Counted from the first letter of the stretch, positions 24,735 through 36,519 are shown. The stretch is 64,000 nt of DNA from Ligustrum vulgare (GCA_963555705.1 OY743168.1:23504139-23568138), one strand, 5' to 3'. Made by a program: numbers and translations. The notes: generated from the letters alone by a model not told the origin.

Positions 24735-27700
24735 TTAAGTAGATTCTCTAGCTTTCGCCATCTTGGCTTGCAACCTCTGCATGAACTTTGGATTAGCTTT
24801 AAGTCTCTCTTTGATGTTTGAAGTTCCAGCTTCCTCCACCAGTTTCCTAGCTTTACCTGCCTCCTCAATCAAAGCAAACAGAGTCCGGAGGCAATCCTTT
24901 CTGTTCTCCTCCCGATGTTCGAACCTGGTAGAGAATATAATGTTAAAATAACAAAAAAAAGTACAGCTTGATCATGCAAGAATTGAAGAATAGCTGAAAT
25001 TCCGCTAAGCTGTGACATTATGTTGTGTACCCAGAAATTTTACCCTAGATTCAGGAGCAATAAATAGATTTAGAATCTAAGCTAGAGCCCATATTACTTA
25101 GAGCTCAAGAATTATAAAGGGCACTCCTTGATGAGAAAAAGCAACACGCTATCTATCACTGAGTTACCTCTCACTCGTTATGGTAAGTTCATCTTTTCCT
25201 GGATTGTATCGCCTTCCTGCTAATTCTTTTAGCCGGCAGAATTGATGCTTTGATAAACCAAGCTCTTTGACAGTAACGGCCAATTTTACTTTTCTATTTT
25301 TCGGGTGCCATGCATCACCACCAGGAGCGAAGACCACGCGAGTTTGCCACCTAAGAATTGGTCCCTCACCAGGTGGGTCATCAAGGTTGTTTTTCTTATC
25401 AGGAACAGAGGTTTCATCAAACTGTTTAGGAGCTTCTGCCGCCATCAGTTTAGCACATTGCAATACCATTTGGTCTTCAAACTCTTTAAACAATGCATAG
25501 CCTTCTTCAACTTCAAGTTCACCTTTTTCAATCCTATTTGCTATCTCATCAAACTTCTTTTCCACTTTCTTTTTGATTTTGTCTGAGAATTGTTAAATAA
25601 TAAAAGTCAAATTCAAAATATAAAGGGTCTACAAAGCATTGGAAAAATTAATATAATGTTTGAGAGTGGAAATATGTGCATCAGTGCATGTAATGGTTCC
25701 GTGTCATTGTATCACTATACTTAATCCACAAAGTCAAGTGCATTAAGCTTTTATTTTTATTTAGCCCAAGCATATTAGCTTTTGAAACATATTATTCTAC
25801 TATGTTTCTAAGATGAAATTAAAAGAGTAATTCTCCACAAGTCGTGTGCTAAATCAACTGGGAAATGTCTACTCCAGAACCCACTCGAAGATGGTCTGAA
25901 AAAGCAAGAAAACATTGCTGCAACAACCGAAAGTTAAATCAGATGGGAACATACTTCTTGTCGGATGCAGCACCCAACGTTGGAATCACCAGCAGATACC
26001 AATTCTGGAAGTCTTATGAAGTTAACAAGGCAGATCTAGTTGTTAAAAGACTTTAAGAAACAATTTAAAATGCTGAAGAAAAGGGAAAAGAAGCCAACTT
26101 CCACTTGTGGGAAGGATGAAGAAAATGATGTTGGAATCAACAGTCTAAACATGGAAAGCAACATTGAATTGCTGAAGAGATGTGAGTCTAACTCTAATGC
26201 AGAGTTGCTGAAATATGTTTCTCAAGAATTGCTCTTACATTTGTGAGGAACTGGAACTGGCCTTTATACAAAGGTCTTATTTATAAATTATGACATTGAT
26301 TATTTGACTTGTTCTCATGTACTTTTAGGGTGAAAACAATGCATTTTTAATCGCTTCCAACCCAAACATAATGGCCAGCTCCACGAGGTTGGGATGAGGG
26401 CATGGAGAGTGATGCACGACGAAAATAGAAGGGAGGAAAACAAAAATTAAAACTGATGACGATACTCTACTTGATGCTTTTAATTTAAGGCATTTCTTAT
26501 ATCGTCTTTATAACTCCCCGCTTCAATGTGAAGTCGGTGGATGTGCTGGTCAAGATTTTGCACGAATACTATGATGAAGTTGATCTACCTAAGCAGTAAG
26601 CTGTAATATAATGCTAATGGTTCAAAGGAAATGCTGATATGTTTTTCTCCAAGGATGACAAATTAAACTGCTATTTTATACAGGTTAAGATTTTGCAGCA
26701 TTTGAACTGTATCCAGTTGATGGACATTACTAACTGCTTCATGCATCTTACAGGATTACAAATGTGTTCATCAGGCAATCCAACACACTCTCTAGCCCAC
26801 CTCTACCTCCACTACACTTTTCTTCTTTAAATTGGAATTAATGAAATCCCATGAACTAGGGTGAACTTGGAGAGCAACTTCCTCATATACAGTCTCTTTG
26901 CATTCATAAGATGGTTAATCGAGATTTTATGCAAATCCTTGGAGCTGTTATTGCTTCTATTGAGAGCAAGACATGTCAGCTGCAATAGCCACAAGTAAAA
27001 AGTGTGTAATGGTACTTTTTGTTTAAAAAGGTGGTTGTGCAGGTCCACATCATGACAAGTCAAGATTTAACGTGATATTAAATCACAAGAAAATCTCCAT
27101 CTGATCAATCCCAAAACCATGAAGAAAGATGGAAAGTTTTGTTTTCTATAATTTGAATTGAAAGAGAGAAGGAATAGAATTATTACGTGGTAGAAGTTTG
27201 TCCCAGTTAAGCATGTCTTCTAGTATTGCCTCGCACTCCCTAGTATCCTTCAGATGCCCATGTTCAACAGCCTCGGCAATCATGTCATCCCACTTCTTTT
27301 CATCCATGTTAAAGTATGGATCACTTGCCATTTTCTTCACCACAATATCCCTTGCATTGTACAAATCATCAATCTCTTCATCTGTTTCATGGGCGTCCTC
27401 AAAATCTGATTCAAAATCTTGGTCTTTAACATTATCTATCGGCTGTATTTGAAGCTCTTCAATCAACTCATCATCTGTTTCATCATGCTTATCAGAAATC
27501 TTCCTCCTTAGAATACTCTCAAGGATTAATGGGAGTGCTTCCTCATTGGCATTCTTAAAGTAGTCCTCTATCTGCATTTTTAAATCTGCAAACAAATATT
27601 CAGAATTAAGATGCAAAAAGTTAGTTCTTGAAACCCACCAAACATCTGACATGTTCCATGGGTTAATATGGAAGAAGGTCCATTGTTACAAATTCCAGAA

Positions 27701-28660
27701 CCGATTTATACTGAAACGATTAAATCTTAACCCCTGTTTGGGTGGGATTTTAATCCAGATCTTAATCTCAAAGTCAACAATTAATTTCAACCATGTATTA
27801 TATGTGATACAAACAAGTTTTGAAAAACACATTTCATCATTTTTTTTTTTACCAAAATCTAATAAAAATCTGATTTTAATCTCTACAAGAAAGGGGCTTA
27901 ATCTTTAAAACACAGATGAAACAGGTAGACCTAGCAGTAACTCATGGTTACTCAGCAACCGAATCAATTTGTTCGTCAAAAGTTTTATATATCCAAAAAG
28001 TATATTGTGCAATCTACTTAATTTGGTTTCGAAAAATATAACCACTAAAAGCTAGTGGATTTTGAAACAATTAATTGACTGAACAATTATAGATGAAACA
28101 GGAATCAAATTACACTATTAACAGGTCCAATTTTCCAACGTTATCAATGCACTTATTCCTCCCGAATTCGTAATAAACAATCTTATTAATATAAAAAATT
28201 GCCTTTATTTTTATTATTTTTTTCAAAAAAATGAGCTTCAAAACTACCTGATACATCAAACACATATAGTTTCTCTAGATCTCAAATGTGAATTCGACGA
28301 CCTTGAAATAAATCCCTTTTTTTTTTTTGATACTACAAAAAGTAACATAGTTTTCAATATTGTACCTTTATTCGTTACATCTTGGACCTCGGCAGCAACT
28401 TGTTTCTTCTCTTCAGGCTCGGTGACGCTGGACTCGGATTCACTCCTAGAATCGTGATTCGTCTCAGCCTTTTCTTTGGGGGCGTCATTATCAGAAGAAA
28501 AAAATCGGAATCTCGAAGGGACAAAATTGATTACCGGTACATTACTGGTACTGAAATTGTTATAAACATTGTTAAAGATTACTGGATTAGGTTTGAGATT
28601 GTGCGAGAAATGAAGATTTCGAGTATAGATAGAGAAATTTCTCAACAGAACCCCTCTCAT
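24735..28660 (-). CDS. mS35: Mitochondrial small ribosomal subunit protein mS35 (S24/S35 family)
   Basis: Four exons on the minus strand: 28366-28660, 27187-27585, 25168-25582 and 24735-24924. All introns are GT-AG; summed coding length is 1299 bp, a clean 432-residue frame ending in TAA. Exon 1 begins [19 protein letters not shown], rich in Arg/Ser/Phe and poor in acids, as for a mitochondrial import signal. Exon 2 is highly acidic. Exons 3-4 carry the conserved MRP-S35 region: [13 protein letters not shown] (about residue 309), [20 protein letters not shown], and [20 protein letters not shown], continuing with [13 protein letters not shown]. The protein is a structural component of the mitoribosome small subunit. 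Introns hold a MITE (27730-27897) and unexplained open stretches (25865-26830). No lesion was found, so the gene is probably functional. Start choice is the first ATG giving a transit-like N-terminus. Confidence 0.92.
25583..27186. other. Intron 3 of mS35 (1.6 kb) with unexplained open stretches on the opposite strand
   Basis: Plus-strand frames at 25865-26056, 26040-26246 and 26639-26830 are open and of non-repetitive composition, e.g. [20 protein letters not shown] and a Lys/Glu-rich stretch near 26070-26200. They might be a captured gene fragment or a decayed element, but no family is recognised and no termini were found. Confidence 0.25.
27730..27897. mobile_element. Tourist-like MITE in intron 1 of mS35, 168 bp
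   Basis: It begins ACCCCTGTTTGGGTG and ends AAGAAAGGGGC, an imperfect inverted pair, flanked by TTA on each side. Confidence 0.7.
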
Positions 28661-28669
28661 AGCGATGTT

Positions 28670-28678
28670 TTAGGGTTT
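28670..28678 (-). promoter_or_regulatory. Telo-box (AAACCCTAA) just upstream of the mS35 start codon
   Basis: The minus strand reads AAACCCTAA about 10 bases before the mS35 ATG. Telo-boxes near the transcription start are typical of plant ribosomal-protein and translation genes. No site II (TGGGCC/T) was seen close by. Confidence 0.6.
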
Positions 28679-28699
28679 TAGTTTCTGGGTTAGACAAAT

Positions 28700-29400
28700 T
28701 GAAAAATGTAAGGAGAAATGTATTCAAAGACCGAATAAAATTGAGAAACGGTAAAATTGAGAGGAGAAATGAACAAATGCTGTTACTATTTTACCGCTTG
28801 TTCGCGGTGGGATCCGACCGTAGTGATGGCTTCAACTTCAATGACAATTGAATATGACAAAGTAGTATTGAACTGCAAAACATATAAATATCATTAGTGA
28901 AAGTATAGTTACTCAAGAACATATAAAATAAACACAAGACCATTGTGAACAAAGAATGCAAAAAGTGAAGTGCAAAAGAGTCATTTGATATTGTATGTAA
29001 GAACTTGAAACTTAATCATGGTGCCAATATTATCTCAAAAATAATAAACAGATTTCTCAATAACATCAATAAATGTGAAAAACTAATAGAGAGACATGAA
29101 TACATTAAAAATTCAAAAACAATGTTGTAATAATGCTTTTTCATACATCGTTGGAATATTCTAATGTTATCCCAACAGAACTTCACATACATCAAGTAGA
29201 ATGGCAAATAGTAAGCACTAAGTAGATACCAGAAATACCATATTTCAAAATTCATCATATGGTTAGTTTGCACGAAATGATTTCAAGTATATTGCCCTTT
29301 TGCACATCCTATTGCTCAAGATTTATTTAGGTAGATACATAGCAATAGGACATATGTAACATGTGTCAACAAAAAGAAAAATAGAAGTTAAACGTAAGTC
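28700..29400. other. Upstream flank of mS35, nothing else recognised
   Basis: AT-rich sequence that would contain the mS35 promoter near 28680-28900. No element termini or genes seen. Confidence 0.4.
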
Positions 29401-29425
29401 AATTGTTGGAGAATAAAAAAATTAC

Positions 29426-30230
29426 ATGTATTACCAGGTTGCCCATCAAAGTAGCATATCCCATAACAAAAATATTAACATTTGGAGTGGCCATTCCTCC
29501 AATTTTTTCTCATGCAAATCCTTCTTTAATGCTCTATACCAACTTCTTGGTGATCAAACTTTCCTACAATTCAAATTCATTTGGAAGAGTGTGGTGCCAT
29601 CAAAAGTTAAAGTCTTTGCTTGGTTGGTGACTTTGGGGAAGGTTAATACCCGTGACTTGTTACAATTGAGAAGACCTTTTTTTATACATATCTCCACCAT
29701 ATTGTGTTATGTGTAGGAAAGAGGGAGAAACTATCGACCGTGTGCTCATACATTGTGAATTTGATAGAGGAATCTGGAACCGCATCCTACAATTTTTTGA
29801 AGTGGTGACCGCTTTACCTTCACGATGGGTAGATTTAATCCTCTGTAAATGGTCATTTGGAGGCAATAAAAAGGAAAAAAAAGGGGGCTTTGGAATCTAA
29901 TAGTGATGACAGCAGATTGGATGATATGGAATGAGAGAAATAATAGAATTTTTGACAACAATGAACAATCTTTAGAGGATGTATGGGACTGCATCTTATT
30001 CTTTTCAGGACTATTGGCTAGAACAACTGGGTTATTTTGTGATGTTGAGAATTTTCTGTTTAGACTAGACCCTTTTAATTTACTACGTGCTATTAGTGTT
30101 AGTAACTCATAGGATTGTTTTGGATGCAGTTTTCTTTTCTTGCTTTGTGGCTTTGTACAGGAGGATTTCTTGTCCACGTTTTTTACATTTTATGTGAATT
30201 AATTCCAATTCCTTATTAAAAAAAAATACA
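29426..30230 (+). pseudogene. LINE (non-LTR retrotransposon) 3' fragment: RVT zinc-binding domain
   Basis: The plus strand, in pieces in different frames, encodes the C-terminal region of plant LINE ORF2: FFNALYQLLGDQ, FIWKSVVPSKVKVFAWLV, TRDLLQLRRP, then CVMCRKEGETIDRVLIHCEF (the Cys/His zinc-binding core) and DWMIWNERNNRIFDN. Frameshifts near 29700 and a stop near 29898 break it. The reverse transcriptase and endonuclease domains are absent, as usual for 5'-truncated LINEs. An A-rich tract (30218-30227) probably marks the 3' tail. It lies upstream of mS35 and is unrelated to it. Confidence 0.75.
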
Positions 30231-31010
30231 TCTTTAACACTAAATAATTTCCAAACACTGATATTGGGGGAAATAATCCTACTCCTAAGCTAACAATAAG
30301 ATATTCATTTAAACAAATGAAACCAACAAATATAAAGAAATGGAAGTATATTGATAAACTAAGTTATGAATCATTACGTTCTATAGTAACAAAAAGTAGA
30401 AACGTGAAGGGTGCAACAGAAACATCTATAAGAAGTCAACTTCCTAAAATAAACATTTTTCCACCATCACTTCTCTAGAAAATTATGCATCTCAAGATTT
30501 GGCTGGAATAAAGAACCAAATTACTTAATCAATTGGACATGGCACACGTAATGGTAACTGTGAAGATATGATAAATTTGGAAGGAGTCGTCATACATTTA
30601 CTCCATTTTCTATTGAAATCCTTAGTTGCAAGTTCAAATCCGCCACAATGGTCTCTCCCCCAAATTCTGTCAATCATTCTTCGTGTAATGGGAGTTGGAA
30701 AATATTTCATGTGGAAAACTACATAAGAATATTAATTATTTTAAACAAATACAATAGATTCTGATTATGGCCTGTTATTAGAATAGTCATCATTTAACTA
30801 AATTTTTTTTGTCTTTTATGAAGAAGCATCCCGCAAGATTTGAGGTGCTTGTACTAATTGTTTGCAAAAATCAAAATTTTAATCTTAAAACAACCAAGAA
30901 AATAATCAAGCAAACCCAAATTATGACACCCCAATAATCGTCCGAGTGTCACTTTCCACATCCCAGAACAAATCCACTCCTCTCCAAACCCCCCCAACTA
31001 ACCTGCCATG
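30231..31010. other. Non-genic AT-rich interval
   Basis: No gene or repeat is recognised. Confidence 0.4.
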
Positions 31011-31837
31011 CAGGGACGGAGCCAGGATTTTTAGTGAGTGGGGTCACCCCCAAATTTTTTTTGAGCCAAAATGATTTAAACGGATTTTGAGTTTCAAATC
31101 GAATAGTCTTAAATAATGATACATAAAAAAAATTGGCTCTTCAAAGCAATAAACCAAAACCTAGTATTAATAAATTATAATGGAATTTACAAATTTTGTT
31201 GTCTGATTTTTAATTTAAACCAAGATTTTAACTTAAATCTCATCCAATAAATCAAAAGACAACAACTACAACTCTACAACTCTACCTACAAGAAGTCTGT
31301 GACTGCAGTGCTGGACAAAATCTTGTTAAAAAAAGCACTTAACAAGAAGTTGCACTGCTGCACAACACAAACAAGACAAAATCCCATGGCCTGATAGCCA
31401 TAAACAATTAGTTAAACTTAAAAGTTAAAACTTACATGGAAAAATTCCACTCAAGACTTAGTCCTAACGGTCTGATTTCTGAACAACTGAACACGAGAGG
31501 CGGGCTAGAGCATTTGGTGGCGCCGTTGGTGACTCAGTCGACATCTCGATGGGGAGGAGGACGCTGAACACAGGTAGTTACGCGGCGGACGGAGGTCACG
31601 GAGAGAGGCAGAGAGCGGGAGCGGGCGACTGGAGTAAAGTGGAAATGGTAATTGGATTTGAATTGATTTGGGAAATACTCTAGGTTATACTGGAGCAGAA
31701 GTGCAGAGTTTGGGTCTTTTAATTTTTTTTGGACTAAATTAATTCATGTGGGTTGGCCCATTTATATTGGACTTAATTTTTTTTCAATCTCAGTGGGGTC
31801 CAACAACCCTCCTGGGCCTATACTGGATCCGTCCCTC
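31011..31837. mobile_element. Non-autonomous hAT element, 827 bp
   Basis: An exact 8-bp duplication CTGCCATG flanks it (31003-31010, 31838-31845). Ends are CAGGGACGGAGCCAG and, inverse, GAGGGACGGATCCAG. A GC-rich segment (about 31495-31640) of unknown origin is internal. The termini resemble those of the 5396-6033 element. Confidence 0.85.
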
Positions 31838-31847
31838 CTGCCATGTA

Positions 31848-32010
31848 TAGGGGTGGGCAAAAACCGACCGAACCCGCCGAACCGACCCAATCCGATCGGG
31901 TTGGGTCGGTTTTTCATAAAAATTGGGTTGGGTTCGGGTTTTTTTTTAATTTTTTTTTCTCGTTTGGACATTGTATACTCTCATGCCGATATACCATTCA
32001 TATCCATTTC
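31848..32010. mobile_element. hAT-like left-end fragment
   Basis: TAGGGGTGGGCAAAAACCG followed by GGGTTGGGTCGG repeats, two bases after the 31838-31845 target duplication. No matching right end was found, so this is probably truncated; 32010-32333 is AT-rich and includes the start of the retroelement interior described next. Confidence 0.55.
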
Positions 32011-32333
32011 TTATTTCACAAAAAAATCTAATAAACTGCACCCCAAATTTTTTATTTTTTATTTTTAATAACCATTACTTTCTCACTTCCTCATTTACAT
32101 AACCAAGATATACTCGTCATATTCACTGACAACATTCTTAACCTTTCACTTTCCAACATTACACATTAGCATCCAATAATTTACAATAATTGGAACATCA
32201 AATAACATTTCATAATTTAAACAAAATTTAACTTACCAGATGATCGAGGAAGATGCACTTGAGGCGTGACTCAGTAACCGAACCATTTTCAAATAAATTT
32301 TAAAAGTCTACAGAATCGCTTTTAAAACTCTTA

Positions 32334-32345
32334 GCTCTGATACCA
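32334..32345 (-). other. Retroelement primer-binding site (initiator tRNA-Met type)
   Basis: On the minus strand, four bases after the LTR end, TGGTATCAGAGC appears, complementary to the 3' end of initiator tRNA-Met. It shows that the adjacent LTR is a 5' LTR read on the minus strand. Internal sequence continues leftward only to about 32230 before becoming unrecognisable. Confidence 0.85.
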
Positions 32346-32349
32346 AAAA

Positions 32350-34578
32350 TGTAACACCCCAATTTTAAATGCTTAAAACTAGGCGTGTTAACTTCCATTC
32401 ACATTATATGCGGAATTAAATCATTTAAACATTAAACTTTTCATCTCTTATAAAAAATTTTACAAAAATTTCGGCAGAGTCTCCTCTATAAATTGGACCT
32501 AGCCAACCTGTAGAGGGACATCAAAACCATTTTAAACTACACATACAACTCATTCAATCTCAAACATTCAACATTCGACTCCAATTCTACATCAAACTCC
32601 CACGTCATCACACTAATTCAAATTCGATCCCCAAACTCATCAACACAACATTTTATATCAATAAGCTACAATTATGTGAAATAGGTAGTAATAGAAACCA
32701 TATTAAAAACGACATGACTCATTTAAACCAATTTCAACCGAAACAATTATCAAAATAAATGAATTATGAAATAATCACTTAGAACTTAAATAAATTCTAA
32801 TTTAAGTTTATTTTCAAGAATTGAAAGCAGGTGTAGCCTGAGTCTGTCGCCAAGTGCTCTCCTCGAATCACCTAACTTTCATCACCTGAAATGTTGGGGA
32901 GGGATTGGGGTGAGCTAAGGCCCAGTAAGTAAACTTTATGCATGAATGCATGCTTATGACATGAATGCTTTAAAAATTTCATATATGTATCCCCATTTAC
33001 TTTACTTTCCAGAACATTCAAATTTTTCAAACTTTCACTTAACATTTCAAAACTTTCACTTCATTTCAAAACTTTCACTTCATTTCCATCGTGAGCTCAC
33101 TTGATGTAACTTCTAGTCAATCAGATAACAGTGGGCAATTCTTATTTGGAACCAGATTAACTTTCACATTTCCACCGCAAAGCGGTTCATTCATTTCATT
33201 CCACCGCAAAGCGGCTCATTCACTTCATTCCACCGTAAAGCGGATCATTACATTCGGGTACGCCGGTCCCCCGCGCCCCATTTCCCACTCGCATCTTTCA
33301 TGACATAGAAGTACACCAATTCTTTCAAAAAAAACATGGGATACATAATTTTTGACAAAAATTTGCACTTTGACACATTCCTTTCATTAAAACATTTGAC
33401 TTCCCCATTTCAATGCCAATGCATGCTTAATGATGCGATGACATAATAACGTGCATGCTTGAGTATCTCCTTAACTACACATAATTGCATATGGTAGACC
33501 AAAAGCATTAAAATTCCGTAATTAACACGAATGTCAATTAAGCACATTAATTCCACATTAACATTCAACTTTGATGAAAGTAGGGGGAGGTTTACTTACT
33601 TGACGTCTTTAGTATTTACCGTTTCTGAATTTGCAAGTGGGAAAGTCTCGGATGCCCGTGACGTCAATGTACCAAAATTCCTAATTATATCCATTCATAA
33701 ATAAGGTATAACTTTAGATTTGAAACAAACACGTTCATCATTCTATTTAATATTATAAACAAAACTCATAACTTGAGGTTAACATTTCTATTAGACTCGC
33801 AATTTAACTCAAACGTGTCCTTAAATCATGTCAAACACATATACTATCACATTCGAAAAAGTGTTTAAATTCAAGGGTAAGAAACATCGAACTCTTACTT
33901 ATCAAATTATTCAAAAGTCAAAACTACTCAATATTATCACAACTTAATTGTCACATGGACAATTTCAATTAGCGTCCTAATTACTCAGAAATCTGAAAAT
34001 AACAATTATAATAAATATGTACATTGAAATTCAGTTCAAACAACCTGATTATTTGAAATCTCTAAATTTGAAAATTTCCATTTAAAAATCAACATTGAAC
34101 CAATAGAAAGTCAATTAAATAATATTATCATTTAAAGTCTGAAATTTACATACATTCGATATCTATATTTATAGATATTAGTATCATCATAAAATTCCCA
34201 GATTTGAAATTAATACATAAAAATTGCATTTAGTTCAAAAATCATATTTAACACTTGTAACTGAGGTTGATACTTTCATGTGACTTACAATTCAAATCAA
34301 TAGGAATCTTAAACTACGTCAAACACAAATCCTACTTCCTTCGGAATAAGAGATTAAACCATTGTTTGAAATCTAACTAATCACATTGCACAAAAGTTGA
34401 TTAAAGCTATGGAATCTTCATCACAACTTGAATTTCACAAAGGCAATTCCAATTAACATGCTAACTATTCGAAATATGTAAATTCTCAAAAATGGCAGTA
34501 AACATTTCAATTGAATTAACAAATTCATAAATTTTGGAAAATTGTGAAATTAACCCATATAAATTAATAAAATCTGAA

Positions 34579-34628
<50 letters not shown>

Positions 34629-34723
34629 ACTCTAAATATACACACATATTTATACATTATTCACTAACTGAAGTCAAGAATCTTAAAATCCATTGTATAA
34701 TTTACACATTTATATATATATAT

Positions 34724-34766
<43 letters not shown>

Positions 34767-35544
34767 CTTCTATACATACATATATATAAACATTATTCAA
34801 ATCGCAAAATTAACCTTCAAAATTCGATATCTACATATCTTGAAATCTGAAAATTTGAAAATCTTAGCCTATATACATACACTCAGCATATATATACATC
34901 AATACACATAAACCCGTTTGTGTGTGTGTAAAAAGTGTGTTGTGTGTGTAAAATCGTGAGTGACCGAGCGAGTGTAGGTGGTGTGTTCGGTCCAGTGTGC
35001 GTGTGTTGGGTCGGGGGTACTACCGTGGGTGACGGTGGCGGCCGGTGGTGCGCCTGCTATCTGGCCGGGTGGTGTGCCGGCGAGGAACCGAGGGAGAGGG
35101 CGAAGTCGAGAGAGTGCCGAGGGAGAGAGTTCAGCGTGAGAGAGAGAGCGAAACAGAGAGAGTGTCGGTGAGAGGATGAGGGTTAGGTTAGGGTTTAAGT
35201 GAAATCTTTAGGATATTTGCAATTTAGTCCCTCAGTCTCCCTAAGTTTCAAAATTAAGTACACATCTATCATAAATTTACAAAATATCCTAAAATTTACC
35301 ACTTATAATAATTTGACAAAAATAGGAATTGGCAAGCTTTTGAAATAAAACAATTATTCACATAAATTGCAAGTAGACAAATTTATAATTTTCTAATTGG
35401 CACATTGAGCGAGACGGCGTCCAAATCCTTCCACTGCAAAACAATTCCAAATCATTGACGTAAAATTAATTAAATTTCAAATAATATTAACATAAATATG
35501 ACGTGAAATTTAAAATTGCACGAAAAATGAAAAGCGGTCTTACA
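32350..35544 (-). mobile_element. 5' LTR (3.2 kb) of a truncated Ty3-gypsy-like retrotransposon
   Basis: On + it begins TGTAACACCCC and ends GGTCTTACA; on the minus strand the primer site follows directly. Size and termini fit Del/Tekay-type gypsy LTRs. It contains three spaced copies of CCACCGNAAAGCGG (33170-33250), a (TA)n run (34584-34626), a (CA)n run (34724-34756) and a GC/GA-rich segment (about 34935-35190), whose short open frames are not genes. Its outer end touches the Rep fragment of the geminivirus-like element at 35545, so the retroelement appears to have landed in the viral insert. Confidence 0.75.
33170..33250. repeat. Three short hairpin repeats CCACCGNAAAGCGG in the LTR
   Basis: Copies of CCACCGCAAAGCGG, the third with a T change, spaced 32 bp apart, each containing the inverted pair CCGC/GCGG. 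Confidence 0.8.
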
Positions 35545-36034
35545 GGGCTTCAATCAACATTAAAGATGAAGCAGCAAGACCTGAATGGCCCAAGAGTGTC
35601 ATCATCGAAGGTCCAACCAGAATTGACAAGACCAAATGGGTCAGATCATTAGGTCCACACAATTATATTATGGGCTTTATAGATTTTAATTCAAAAATAT
35701 TTTCGAACGATGCATGGTACAACGTTATCGATGACGTTTCTCCAGCGTATCTGATAAAAAACACTGGACTGAACTGATTGGCGCACAAGAAAATTGGCAA
35801 TCAAACGCCAAGTACGGAAAGCCAGTTCAAATTAAAGGAGGTATACCATGTATCGTGCTTTGCAATTCAGGTAACGATGACAGATCTTATAAATCATTCC
35901 TAGATCTGGATTCAAACTCTGCTTTAAAAACCTGGACCCACGAAAATGCAGAATTCTTCTTCTTCAACGCCCCCATCTATAGGACGGAAGCATCATCGGT
36001 GCAAGAAGAAGAAACATCTATTCATCAAGCCTAG
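35545..36034 (+). pseudogene. Geminivirus replication initiator (Rep/C1), C-terminal helicase half, broken
   Basis: The reading starts at the LTR border and covers the superfamily 3 helicase region. Visible are a Walker A-like loop [13 protein letters not shown], in which the Gly normally preceding the catalytic Lys is Asp, a Walker B-like YNVIDDV, and a motif C-like IVLCNSG. Between Walker B and motif C the frame shifts by one at a run of six A's (about 35755-35761), so the first frame stops near 35778 and the second runs to the TAG at 36032-36034, inside TrAP. The N-terminal endonuclease half (rolling-circle motifs and catalytic Tyr) is absent. Intact relatives nick and unwind viral DNA; this copy cannot. 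The overlap with TrAP is normal for the family. Confidence 0.9.
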
Positions 36035-36392
36035 GAGATTAACACTTCCTTGCGGCTGCATAATCCTACAACAACTAGATTGCAGAAACCATGGATTCAT
36101 CCACAGGGGAGCTACTCACACAGCAACAAATGAACATAGGCAAATATGTCTGGAACCTAAAGAATCCATTCTGGATAAGAGTGACCTACATCGGACAGAG
36201 CTCACACCACCTGTTCAGACTAGAAATCATGTTCAACCACAATCTTCGAAAAGCACTTGGGATAAGGAGAGCATGGTGGACTATCCGCATCTGGACAACA
36301 TTAAAACCAGCACGAGTCTTAATGCAGAACCAGAATTGGGAGACGATGATTTCTGGGACAATATCCCAGCGTCTTTATTTCTTTATCCATAA
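35946..36392 (+). CDS. Geminivirus transcriptional activator TrAP (C2/AL2-like), uninterrupted
   Basis: A 148-residue frame beginning [10 protein letters not shown], slightly longer than typical C2 proteins (about 130-150 residues). Architecture matches the family: a basic stretch at residues 14-31 (nuclear localisation type), a Cys/His cluster with C36, C38, C46, H49 and H53 resembling the non-classical zinc finger, and an acidic C-terminus ([10 protein letters not shown], about 132-141) like the activation domain. In viruses the protein activates late promoters and counters silencing. It overlaps the end of Rep and the first two thirds of REn in another frame. There is no stop or frameshift. 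Whether it is transcribed in the plant is not knowable from sequence. Confidence 0.85.
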   Translation: MQNSSSSTPPSIGRKHHRCKKKKHLFIKPRRLTLPCGCIILQQLDCRNHGFIHRGATHTATNEHRQICLEPKESILDKSDLHRTELTPPVQTRNHVQPQSSKSTWDKESMVDYPHLDNIKTSTSLNAEPELGDDDFWDNIPASLFLYP

Positions 36393-36519
36393 GCGTTTAA
36401 ATCAGTTAGGTGTAATTTCATTGTACAACTTCTGTTTGTGTCTCACGAGAACATTGGAACAATGGGACAATGTAATAAACGAATGGAAAATCGATAATCA
36501 ATGGATATCATTTTATTAA
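36091..36519 (+). CDS. Geminivirus replication enhancer REn (C3/AL3-like), uninterrupted
   Basis: A 142-residue frame starting [10 protein letters not shown] and close to the usual 130-145 residues. Family features visible are the opening SxTGELxT motif, a [15 protein letters not shown] segment, the [14 protein letters not shown] block, WTIRIWTTL, and a hydrophobic LNQLGVISLYNF near the C-terminus. REn normally binds Rep and the host PCNA to raise viral DNA levels. The start lies within TrAP and the stop (36517-36519) overlaps the coat-protein stop on the other strand by two bases. No lesion is seen, but its partner Rep is broken. Confidence 0.85.
   Translation: MDSSTGELLTQQQMNIGKYVWNLKNPFWIRVTYIGQSSHHLFRLEIMFNHNLRKALGIRRAWWTIRIWTTLKPARVLMQNQNWETMISGTISQRLYFFIHKRLNQLGVISLYNFCLCLTRTLEQWDNVINEWKIDNQWISFY

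Noticed and set aside
32334..32345. TGGTATCAGAGC sequences as tRNA gene fragments
   Set aside because: Their position right after LTR ends marks them as primer-binding sites; no cloverleaf can be formed around them.
34693..35171. Frames over the (CA)n, (TA)n and GA-rich parts of the 3.2 kb LTR
   Set aside because: Low-complexity LTR sequence; no conserved protein features.
30000..35544. Search for the missing N-terminal half of Rep and for the TAATATTAC origin loop near the viral insert
   Set aside because: Neither the rolling-circle motifs nor the nonanucleotide could be read in the flanking sequence.
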